13,893 nt of DNA from positions 1-13,893 of the forward strand of contig DGUD01000170.1 in assembly GCA_002393865.1 (NCBI GenBank). Reading direction: 5' to 3'. A program made the translations under genes and the position numbers. The stretch comes from Treponema sp. UBA4319. Lineage in GTDB: Bacteria > Spirochaetota > Spirochaetia > Treponematales > Treponemataceae. Shown here one piece after another: positions 1 to 5,606 of the stretch. The notes under the pieces are model-generated. The model was not told the origin of the DNA. It did not search any database and saw nothing but the letters and a program-made list of their open reading frames with translations. Each line of letters begins with the position of its first letter. Positions within the stretch are counted from its first letter, which is position 1.

Positions 1-1016
1 CCGTCGCGCCAGTACGGAATCTCGTCCAGCGTCATTCCCGAAGCAAGCTTTGCGGAAATGAGCGCGATCGGGAATCCGGTCGCCTTTGAGGCAAGCGCGG
101 AAGAGCGGGAGGTGCGCGGGTTGATTTCGATAATGACGACGCGGCCGGTCTTGGGATTGTGCGCGAACTGGACGTTTGTGCCGCCGATAACGCCAATCGA
201 TTCGACAATCTTGAATGCGTCGCGCTTCAGGCGCTCCTCAAGCGCCTTGTCAATCGTCATGAACGGGGCGGAACAGAAGGAGTCGCCGGTGTGGACGCCG
301 ACCGCATCGATGTTCTCTATAAAACAGATGGCAATCATCTGGTTCTTTGCGTCGCGGACAACCTCTACCTCAAGCTCTTCCCAGCCAAGGATAGATTCCT
401 CAATCAGGCACTGATGGGTCATGGACAGGTCAAGGCCGTTGGAAACAACCGTGCGGAGCTCCTCCACATTGTAGCAGAAGCCGCCGCCCTGCCCGCCCAT
501 CGTGTAGGCCGGACGGACTACCAGCGGGAATCCGATTTCCTCCGCAATCTTTTCCGCGCCCTCTACCGTGTGGCAGATGCCGGAGCGGGGCGTGTCGATT
601 CCCAGGCTCTTCATCGTCTCCTTAAAAATCTCACGGTCTTCGCCGCGTTCTATGGCGTCAAGGTTCACGCCGATAACCTGCACGCCGTACTTGTCCAAGA
701 CGCCGGCCTTGTTCAGCTCCATGGCCATGTTCAGGCCGGTCTGACCGCCAAGGTTGGGCAGCAGCGCGTCCGGCCGCTCCTTTTCTATAATCTGAGAAAG
801 ACGCTCAACGTTCAGCGGCTCAATGTACGTCGCGTCCGCCATCACCGGGTCAGTCATAATCGTGGCCGGGTTGGAGTTCACCAGCACAATCTTGTAGCCC
901 TGCTCGCGCAAAGCCTTGCACGCCTGCGTTCCTGAATAGTCAAATTCGCACGCCTGGCCAATCACAATCGGCCCCGAGCCGATAATCAGAACCTTTGAAA
1001 TGTCCGTTCTCTTCAT
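1..1016 (-). CDS. carB: Carbamoyl-phosphate synthase large subunit, N-terminal part (partial)
   Basis: CarB makes carbamoyl phosphate from bicarbonate, glutamine-derived ammonia and two ATP, feeding pyrimidine and arginine synthesis. The visible 338 residues begin [20 protein letters not shown], the classic CarB start. They cover the pre-ATP-grasp fold and most of the first ATP-grasp domain: the NLGGQTGLN segment near 88-96, [14 protein letters not shown] near 166-179, [13 protein letters not shown] near 234-246, and [18 protein letters not shown] near 297-314, whose Glu and Asn bind metal and ATP. The protein is cut at the left edge; the full family is about 1060 residues. The start is fixed by AAGGAG at 1026-1031, nine bases before the ATG. 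carA is not adjacent on the upstream side. The Gln in MGGQGGG and the segment FCSAPFMTI differ from the E. coli type and suggest another CarB clade. Function is secure; clade is inference. Confidence 0.96.
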   Translation of the reverse strand, partial: MKRTDISKVLIIGSGPIVIGQACEFDYSGTQACKALREQGYKIVLVNSNPATIMTDPVMADATYIEPLNVERLSQIIEKERPDALLPNLGGQTGLNMAMELNKAGVLDKYGVQVIGVNLDAIERGEDREIFKETMKSLGIDTPRSGICHTVEGAEKIAEEIGFPLVVRPAYTMGGQGGGFCYNVEELRTVVSNGLDLSMTHQCLIEESILGWEELEVEVVRDAKNQMIAICFIENIDAVGVHTGDSFCSAPFMTIDKALEERLKRDAFKIVESIGVIGGTNVQFAHNPKTGRVVIIEINPRTSRSSALASKATGFPIALISAKLASGMTLDEIPYWRD

Positions 1017-1059
1017 ATATTCCAACTCCTTACAAAAACCAGTTTTCCGGGCGTTGGCC

Positions 1060-1164
1060 GCAACCTTCGGTTGCTTCCCGAGTTTGCGTTGCAAACTCGC
1101 GCCACCGGGTTATCGCAAGAAATGCAACGCATTTCTCGTAATGAGAATGGCTGCGCCATTCTCA
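1060..1164. repeat. Array of four short-loop perfect hairpins upstream of carB
   Basis: Four palindromes with three-base loops stand in a row: GCAACC/GGTTGC at 1060-1074, CGAGTTTGC/GCAAACTCG at 1079-1099, AGAAATGC/GCATTTCT at 1118-1136 and TGAGAATGGC/GCCATTCTCA at 1142-1164. Read on the minus strand, the third and fourth can extend by G-U wobble. A weaker repeat, CGCTTG/CAAGCG, follows at 1191-1218. The array begins about 30 bases upstream of the carB ribosome binding site, so it lies in the carB leader or just above its promoter. It does not look like coding sequence. It resembles a dispersed palindromic repeat unit, but no second copy is in this window. I cannot tell repeat from regulatory structure by reading alone. 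Confidence 0.7.
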
Positions 1165-1300
1165 CGGGTTCCGCCTTCCGGCTCCATTCCCGCTTGCTTC
1201 GACTTCGCTCACCAAGCGAGAACGCTGCGCGCCCCTCCAATCCCTAACGCGCCCTATGGTCTGATCGGCAAGCAGCGCGAGTCCGCCCGAAGCTGATTTA

Positions 1301-1323
1301 CAAAGCACCGCAAGGTGTCTTTG
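1301..1323 (+). other. GNRA-capped hairpin in the carB upstream region
   Basis: CAAAG pairs with CTTTG and CACC with GGTG around a GCAA loop, with one bulged T at 1318. The GCAA tetraloop is a stable RNA cap only if the plus strand is transcribed; the minus strand gives a TTGC loop. No function is evident. It sits between the hairpin array and a larger inverted repeat, so it may be part of the same palindromic element. Confidence 0.45.
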
Positions 1324-1336
1324 TCATAGCCAAGTT

Positions 1337-1368
1337 AATCTGACAAGCGCAATAGCGTTTGTCAGATT
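1337..1368. repeat. 14-bp inverted repeat with 4-base loop
   Basis: AATCTGACAAGCGC at 1337-1350 pairs with GCGTTTGTCAGATT at 1355-1368 across the loop AATA. The one imperfect position is a G-T wobble on the plus strand. It is followed a few bases later by the A-run that forms the U-tract of the minus-strand terminator at 1374-1408. It could be the end of a mobile repeat, a protein-binding palindrome or an RNA structure. No flanking U-run makes it a terminator in its own right. Confidence 0.65.
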
Positions 1369-1373
1369 GAGCG

Positions 1374-1408
1374 AAAAAAAAGGCGAATCCTCAAAAAGAA
1401 TCCGCCTT
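1374..1408 (-). terminator. Intrinsic terminator reading minus
   Basis: Read on the minus strand, AAGGCGGATTC (1408-1398) pairs fully with GGATTCGCCTT (1390-1380) if two G-U wobbles are allowed. The loop is seven bases, and a run of eight T residues closes the structure. On the plus strand the two wobbles become A-C mismatches, so the element is directional. It lies 180 bases past the stop of the exported SH3-like gene and 358 bases before carB. It may end the SH3 operon, or a short transcript starting near 1490. Confidence 0.85.
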
Positions 1409-1490
1409 AAAAATCACACATAAAAATGAAAACCTTCCGCCACCGTTTTGAGAATCATCGTGCAGTCAGTCCGTCTAGTTTTCATACTGA
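1374..1490 (-). ncRNA. Possible short leader RNA or small RNA ending at the terminator
   Basis: A candidate promoter (TTGTCT, 17 bases, TAATAT at 1525-1497) would start a transcript near 1490 that stops at the terminator about 115 bases later. ATGAAAAC and GTTTTCAT (1485-1478 and 1433-1426) form an 8-bp closing helix around a 44-base interior, followed by an A/T-rich stretch and then the terminator. I recognise no riboswitch or T-box family in it. It may equally be only the 3' untranslated tail of the SH3 operon. Confidence 0.25.
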
Positions 1491-1496
1491 AAGCTA

Positions 1497-1525
1497 ATAT
1501 TATCAGAAAATCATTTTTCAGACAA
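1497..1525 (-). promoter_or_regulatory. Weak candidate sigma70-type promoter above the terminator
   Basis: On the minus strand TTGTCT (1525-1520) is followed after 17 bases by TAATAT (1502-1497). Each box matches the consensus at four of six positions. The intervening DNA is A/T-rich, unlike its GC-rich surroundings. It would start transcription towards the terminator at 1374-1408 and, on readthrough, carB. A/T-rich spacers give such matches by chance, so confidence is low. Confidence 0.35.
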
Positions 1526-1531
1526 GGGGCT

Positions 1532-1562
1532 CGCAGGCGGCCGCCGTATGGAGCCGCCTGCG
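1532..1562. terminator. GC-rich hairpin just past the SH3 operon
   Basis: CGCAGGCGGC at 1532-1541 and GCCGCCTGCG at 1553-1562 form a perfect 10-bp stem with an 11-base loop, 25 bases past the stop of the minus-strand gene. There is no adjacent U-run on either strand. It may protect the 3' end or act as a weak or factor-dependent terminator, with the stronger terminator at 1374-1408 as a back-up. Confidence 0.4.
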
Positions 1563-1587
1563 TTAGGGCAGAGAAAACTGGCGGGGC

Positions 1588-2568
1588 TTACTGCTCGATG
1601 CCGGCGACTATGCCGAAAATCCAGCCGGAAGGCCACAGCACCGTTCCGTCTTCCGCGACTTTTCCTTCTATATAATACCAGCTGCTCGTTGCGGTCTGGC
1701 GCTCTCCTGCGATATTGACGCTTTCCGTGCTTGTCCCGTTCGTCTTTTTGCTGCAGTGCGCCTCCGCGCCATGGAAGAGCCGGCCGACGACGGTGCCCTG
1801 CGTGCTGGGCACATTGTAGATATGGATGTAGGCGCCGGGAGTTCCGAAGTCCGCCGTGAAGCTGATATCCTGCGCCGCTGTGTCGTCGGGCGAGAAGTCC
1901 TTCAGGATGTTGTATTCCTCTATGGTAATCAGACGCTCTATGCTGTCCGAGATGCTGAGTGTGCGGGCATCTGCGATGACGGCGTTCTTGACTTTCTTGT
2001 CTTTTGCGAGCCGTGCCTTTGCCAGCAGCTCTATTGCCGCCCAGTCGTCCGCGCCGGAGGAGATTTTGTCCTGGCGGATCCAGCCTGTCCGCTTGACGTA
2101 GTTCACGTCGTCGAACCAGATGACCGGGACGAATGAGATGCCGTCTTTCTGAACCGGGGCGCCTGCGATGAGCGCCTTCTTCTGGGGAACGATGGTCGAC
2201 GTGTAGTCAAGGATGTTTGCGCTGGCATAGTGCACGGCGTCCTGCACGGTGACTTTGATGTCGTCCGTCGTGCCAAAGGCGATTCTGTCCGCCATGACGG
2301 TGTACGCTTTGCCTTCGTATTCTGCGCGGCAGAAATCGGATTCCACGGTCTTGTTGCCGGAGGGGCGCTTTGCAGCGAATGGCTCCTCGTCGCTGACGGA
2401 AAGCTGCGTTCCGGCGGGGATGTTCTTTGCCCACTTCATCTCTCCGGAGGAGGCCTGTGTCCACAGGGAGCCTTCCTGCTGCAGCATGATGGCGGGCTTC
2501 ATCTCTGCGGCGGCCTGGGCCACGATGAATGCCGCCGAGGCAAGTATGAGTGCGAGTGTCTTTTTCAT
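1588..2568 (-). CDS. Exported protein with SH3-like modules
   Basis: The 326-residue product has a signal peptide (basic MKK, hydrophobic core to about residue 19, AQAAA then E22), and no lipobox. The mature part looks like three beta-rich modules. Two of them, about 27-97 and 104-165, contain GWIRQDKIS near 162-170. A helical linker follows at about 172-225. The C-terminal module is a recognisable bacterial SH3-like fold, about 246-322, with IHIYNVPSTQGTVVGRL, SSWYYI and GWIFG. Such domains bind peptidoglycan or proteins, so a periplasmic or envelope role is likely; no catalytic motif is seen. The ATG overlaps the upstream lipoprotein stop by one base (TGATG), and AAGGAG at 2576-2581 lies inside that gene, so the two are translationally coupled. 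The first two modules align in pattern with those of the upstream lipoprotein. The exact function is unknown. Confidence 0.85.
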   Translation of the reverse strand: MKKTLALILASAAFIVAQAAAEMKPAIMLQQEGSLWTQASSGEMKWAKNIPAGTQLSVSDEEPFAAKRPSGNKTVESDFCRAEYEGKAYTVMADRIAFGTTDDIKVTVQDAVHYASANILDYTSTIVPQKKALIAGAPVQKDGISFVPVIWFDDVNYVKRTGWIRQDKISSGADDWAAIELLAKARLAKDKKVKNAVIADARTLSISDSIERLITIEEYNILKDFSPDDTAAQDISFTADFGTPGAYIHIYNVPSTQGTVVGRLFHGAEAHCSKKTNGTSTESVNIAGERQTATSSWYYIEGKVAEDGTVLWPSGWIFGIVAGIEQ

Positions 2569-3416
2569 CAGTATGCTCCTTCTTCTGGCTGGGGCTGCGC
2601 GTCATCGTCTGTGCCGAAGATTCCCGGCAGCGTCTCTTCCGTTATCCATGTGTCTACGTCTGGCGCTACTTTTGTCATGAGCTCGTGTTTTTTATCGCTG
2701 ACGGCCGTGGAGCTGGAGCCGAAGTGCGCGAGCGCCTCCGTAAGCTCGTTGCGCAGAACCTCGTGCTTTGCCCCCTGGATGGCGGCGATGAGCGCAAGGA
2801 TGGTCATGTCGTTGCCGCTGCCCACGTTTTCGGTCTTGACGTAGACCTCGCGGAAGGTTTCCTTTTCGGTATCGACGCTGATGCAGGTGAATTTTTCGTC
2901 GCTGTTCTGCGGCGATACGGCGATGATGGAGCCGAAGGGAATCGAAGTGTTGGTCATGCTCTTGATGTCGGCCTTTTTGTAGATAAAGGTGTCGTCGGCC
3001 ACGATGACATTCGGCTCCGCCTCCAGCGCCACCGTTATGTCCTGAATCCAGTAATCGTCGCCGTTGTAGCGGACATGCACGAACTGACGCTCCTGACGCT
3101 CGTTCTTTACCATGCGTGCCGCGGTCTTTGTCTCGACTCCTGAGTCTGAGTAGCTGTAGGCTTCGAGTACGGTGCCGCAGTTTATCGATTTGTTCCAGAC
3201 CATGAGCCCTTCTTCGTCTTTGTCCGGCTTGTAGAGCGCGCCGGGATTGTACAGCGCTACCGCAGGCAGGTAGGTGAGCACGGGCTCCTGTTCTACCGGA
3301 GCTGCTGGCTGGGGCGCCGGGGATGGCTGCTCGGCCGTTTGCTTTCCCTTGCAGGCGCTGAGTGCCGTGGCGGCCGCCGCCGCAAGGAATATGAGCCGGA
3401 TACTGTGTTTCTTCAT
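2568..3416 (-). CDS. SH3-like lipoprotein
   Basis: The start at 3416 is chosen because MKKHSIRLIFLAAAAATALSAC is a complete lipoprotein signal with lipobox LSAC (Cys22), and AAGGAG (3425-3430) lies eight bases before it. The open frame runs in phase to 3584, but that stretch is Pro/Arg-rich leader. The 282-residue product has a Pro/Ala/Gln/Glu-rich tether at about 27-46 and two beta-rich SH3-like modules, about 52-133 and 136-197. An Ala-rich helical stretch follows at about 203-235, then an acidic tail. The segment with YNGDDYWIQDI and then NVIVADDTFIYKKADI matches, in spacing and hydrophobic pattern, the EGKAYTVMADRI...DIKVTVQDAVHYASANI segment of the downstream protein, so the two look like paralogues. 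It is probably membrane-anchored and faces the periplasm or surface. No enzyme motif is seen; the role is unknown. Confidence 0.85.
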   Translation of the reverse strand: MKKHSIRLIFLAAAAATALSACKGKQTAEQPSPAPQPAAPVEQEPVLTYLPAVALYNPGALYKPDKDEEGLMVWNKSINCGTVLEAYSYSDSGVETKTAARMVKNERQERQFVHVRYNGDDYWIQDITVALEAEPNVIVADDTFIYKKADIKSMTNTSIPFGSIIAVSPQNSDEKFTCISVDTEKETFREVYVKTENVGSGNDMTILALIAAIQGAKHEVLRNELTEALAHFGSSSTAVSDKKHELMTKVAPDVDTWITEETLPGIFGTDDDAQPQPEEGAY

Positions 3417-3526
3417 ATATAAAACTCCTTTCCTGATATAGGGTACTCCGAAAGATGCTGTCTTGTCTTGCGGTTCCGTCATGGTGCCGGAGACCGCAGG
3501 TGTGCGGGGCTTTCGGGGTGGCATGG

Positions 3527-3567
3527 CCGGACCTGTCCGGCAGTCTGGCTGCGGGCCGGGCTGCCGG
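3527..3567 (-). other. Competing hairpins in the lipoprotein leader
   Basis: CCGGAC/GTCCGG (3527-3540, two-base loop) and CCGGCAG/CTGCCGG (3537-3543 with 3561-3567) share bases 3537-3540, so they cannot form together. A third short stem, GCCGG/CCGGC at 3555-3568, competes with the second. All lie in the roughly 165-base leader predicted from the promoter at 3587-3615. GC-rich leaders often give such pairs by chance. There is no U-run to make a terminator. Confidence 0.4.
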
Positions 3568-3586
3568 CTGGTTTCCGGGCACATCC

Positions 3587-3615
3587 ACTATAGCAGACTT
3601 TTGGCTTTATTTCAA
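3587..3615 (-). promoter_or_regulatory. Sigma70-type promoter for the SH3 operon
   Basis: On the minus strand TTGAAA (3615-3610) and TATAGT (3592-3587) are separated by exactly 17 bases. Each box matches consensus at five of six positions, which makes this the best canonical promoter in the window. Transcription would start near 3580, giving a leader of about 165 bases before the lipoprotein ATG. It is divergent from the gatC promoter, and the two -35 boxes are 56 bases apart. Confidence 0.7.
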
Positions 3616-3671
3616 TGGAGGCCGTGTCCGCCGTATGGGAAAGCAGTTTTGTGCTTTTGCAGGCTCCTCTA

Positions 3672-3700
3672 TTCCATATTTTCTGAAAATCTTGTATAGT
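3672..3700 (+). promoter_or_regulatory. Candidate leaderless promoter of gatCAB
   Basis: TTCCAT (3672-3677), 17 bases, then TATAGT (3695-3700). Only seven bases separate this -10 box from the gatC ATG, so the transcript would begin at or next to the start codon. The AGGG at 3701-3704 is three bases from the ATG, too close to act as a normal Shine-Dalgarno. The -35 box matches TTGACA poorly but resembles the boxes before the GH1 and ABC genes. Confidence 0.55.
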
Positions 3701-3707
3701 AGGGCGT

Positions 3708-4016
3708 ATGAGCGAGAAACGTACAGTTACAGAGGACACGTTGGAGAAACTGTTGTACCTCTCACGCCTGTCACCGGAAAGCACTGACATGGCGACTTTG
3801 AAGAAGCAGGTTGACGAGATTGTCGGGTACTTTGACATTCTTTCCAAATACGATGACAGCGAGAATCCTTACGACGCATACCCCACTACGGAGGCAGACA
3901 AGCTGCGCGAGGACGAGGTGGTTCCCGGACTTGAGATGCACGACGTAAAGAAGGTGAGCAGCCACTTCCTTGACGGCTATTTCCAGGTGCCGAAAGTGCT
4001 CGGCGAGGGGGCGTGA
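3708..4016 (+). CDS. gatC: Asp/Glu-tRNA amidotransferase subunit C
   Basis: The 102-residue protein has the GatC pattern: an N-terminal helix TEDTLEKLLYLSRL (about 8-21), a helical segment LKKQVDEIVGYFDILSKYD (about 31-49), and an extended C-terminal stretch with LREDEVVPGL and VSSHFLDGYFQVPKVL. Family length is about 95. GatC wraps around GatA and holds the GatA-GatB heterodimer together; it has no catalytic site. It is the first gene of gatCAB, and its TGA is followed by one base and the gatA ATG. The start at 3708 is the only sensible one, since the next Met (residue 28) would remove the first helix, yet no usable Shine-Dalgarno precedes it and a TATAGT box ends seven bases upstream. This points to a leaderless message. 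Confidence 0.95.
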   Translation: MSEKRTVTEDTLEKLLYLSRLSPESTDMATLKKQVDEIVGYFDILSKYDDSENPYDAYPTTEADKLREDEVVPGLEMHDVKKVSSHFLDGYFQVPKVLGEGA

Positions 4017-4017
4017 C

Positions 4018-5589
4018 ATGCAGACTATCAGCGGGACGATTGCCGCGCTTAAGGCCGGTACGGTCACCAGCCGGGCGCTGGTGCAGGAATCTATAGATAC
4101 ATTTGAGGCGGACCGCACGTCCGCGCTGCCGCTCAACGCGTTCCTTGAGATTTATGACGACGCGCTTGCGCTCGCGGATGCCGCGGACAAGGAGATTGCC
4201 GCAGCCCGGAGCGCGGGCACGCTGGACAGCCTCTTTGAGCAGAAACCGCTGCTGGGTCTTCCGTTTGCGAACAAGGATAATATCTCCGTGCGCGGCAAGC
4301 GGCTCTCCTGCTCGTCAAAGATTCTGCAGGGCTATGTGGCGCCGTACAACGCGACGGTCATCGGGCGGCTGCTGGATGCGGGCGCCGTGCCGCTCGGCCG
4401 CTGCAACCAGGACGAATTCGCCATGGGCTCTTCCACGGAGTATTCCATCTACGGCCCTACGCGCAATCCCATCAACCGCGACTATGTGTCCGGCGGCTCC
4501 TCCGGCGGCTCTACTGCCGCGGTCGCCGCGAACCAGGCGCTGTTCGGGCTGGGTACGGAGACCGGCGGTTCCGTCCGTCTGCCCGCAAGCTACTGCGGCG
4601 TGTACGGGCTGAAGCCCACATACGGTGTGCTGAGCCGCTGGGGCGTGGTCGCCTATGGCTCATCGCTTGACCAGGTCGGGATTATCGGCCATACGCCCGC
4701 CGACATTGCCCGCCCGCTTGCCGTGATGTGCGGCGCGGATATGTACGACGACACCTCCGCGGATCTGCCGGAAGGAAAGTCTCTCCTGTCGCTGGAGGCC
4801 TGCTCTGCGGCCGAGCTTGCCGCGCTCAGAATCGCCGTGCCCAAGCAGTTCCTTGAGAGCAAGGGTATGGACGCCGATGTGGCGAAGGTCTTTGCGGAGA
4901 CCCGCGCATGGTTCGAGTCGAAGGGCGCCACAATCGAAACAGTCGACCTTCCTGTCCTTGACGCATCCATCGCCTCGTACTACGTTATCGCCCTGTCCGA
5001 GGCCGCGTCCAACCTGAGCCGCTTTGACGGCATCCGCTACGGCGAGCGCGTGGACAACAGCAACGGCTACGACCAGCTCTACGTGGACACCCGCTCCGCC
5101 GGCTTCGGGCCGGAGGTGAAGCGCCGCATCATCATCGGCAACTACGTGCTCTCCGAGCAGTTCTCCGGTGACACCTACAAGAAGGGCATGTCGGTACGCG
5201 CCCGCATCCAGCGTGAGCTCGCGCAGCTCTTTGAGCGCTACGACCTGGTTCTGTGCCCCACGTGCCCGACGCCCGCGTTCCGGCTGGGGCAGAAGGTTGA
5301 CGATCCGCTCGCCATGTACCTGAGCGATCTGTTCACGACCTTTGTGAATCTGGCGCGTATCCCGTCGCTTTCCGTTCCTGCCGGGCACACCAGCGGGAAA
5401 GGCGTTGAGGCCGGGCTGACGAAGGGATTTGACGGCGAATTCCTGAAGGCCGCCGCCACCGGCCACAGCGACAGCATGCCGGTCGGCATCCAGTTTGCCG
5501 GGCCGATGTTCAGCGAGAAGAAAATCCTGCGGATTGCGCAGGCATGGGAAGAAGAGCATCCGGGCTGCGGCTGCCCGGTCAAAGGCTGA
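4018..5589 (+). CDS. gatA: Asp/Glu-tRNA amidotransferase subunit A (amidase)
   Basis: GatA hydrolyses glutamine and passes ammonia to GatB to convert Glu-tRNA(Gln) or Asp-tRNA(Asn) to the amide. The 523-residue product carries the whole amidase-signature triad with the family spacing: Lys86 in FANKDNIS, cis-Ser161 in GGSSGGSTAAVAA, and nucleophile Ser185 in GLGTETGGSVRLPA. The start at 4018 is preferred over the in-frame 3970 because the latter overlaps gatC and adds a Cys/Arg-rich tail. GAGGGGG (4005-4011) lies six bases before the ATG. The protein is about 35 residues longer than typical. Much of the excess lies between SVPAGHTSG (about 452) and DSMPVGIQFAG (about 485), where most members have a short loop. 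gatB follows after 17 bases. Confidence 0.96.
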   Translation: MQTISGTIAALKAGTVTSRALVQESIDTFEADRTSALPLNAFLEIYDDALALADAADKEIAAARSAGTLDSLFEQKPLLGLPFANKDNISVRGKRLSCSSKILQGYVAPYNATVIGRLLDAGAVPLGRCNQDEFAMGSSTEYSIYGPTRNPINRDYVSGGSSGGSTAAVAANQALFGLGTETGGSVRLPASYCGVYGLKPTYGVLSRWGVVAYGSSLDQVGIIGHTPADIARPLAVMCGADMYDDTSADLPEGKSLLSLEACSAAELAALRIAVPKQFLESKGMDADVAKVFAETRAWFESKGATIETVDLPVLDASIASYYVIALSEAASNLSRFDGIRYGERVDNSNGYDQLYVDTRSAGFGPEVKRRIIIGNYVLSEQFSGDTYKKGMSVRARIQRELAQLFERYDLVLCPTCPTPAFRLGQKVDDPLAMYLSDLFTTFVNLARIPSLSVPAGHTSGKGVEAGLTKGFDGEFLKAAATGHSDSMPVGIQFAGPMFSEKKILRIAQAWEEEHPGCGCPVKG

Positions 5590-5606
5590 GCTGAAGGGGA
5601 GCAAGA

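Noticed and set aside
159..935. 258-codon plus-strand open frame opposite carB
   Set aside because: It is the complement of a clear CarB coding region; its Arg/Val/His-rich product matches no family I know.
1013..1240. 75-codon minus-strand open frame upstream of carB
   Set aside because: It is built almost wholly from the palindrome array, overlaps the carB start, is rich in Arg and Ser and has no ribosome binding site. It is a by-product of the repeats.
1060..1368. CRISPR array or integron attC sites
   Set aside because: The palindromes differ from each other and have no regular spacers, and no conserved attC core sites or integrase are seen.
1374..1490. Known pyrimidine attenuator, T-box or riboswitch before carB
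   Set aside because: I could not find a PyrR-type binding loop, a T-box sequence or any other class-defining motif. Only the terminator and a closing helix are clear.
3417..3584. In-frame N-terminal extension of the SH3-like lipoprotein
   Set aside because: The extension would bury the lipoprotein signal, is Pro/Arg-rich and lacks a ribosome binding site. MKKHS at 3416 has a perfectly placed AAGGAG.
3970..4017. Earlier in-frame start of gatA
   Set aside because: It overlaps the end of gatC and adds 16 Cys/Arg-rich residues absent from GatA. The ATG at 4018 has GAGGGGG in place.
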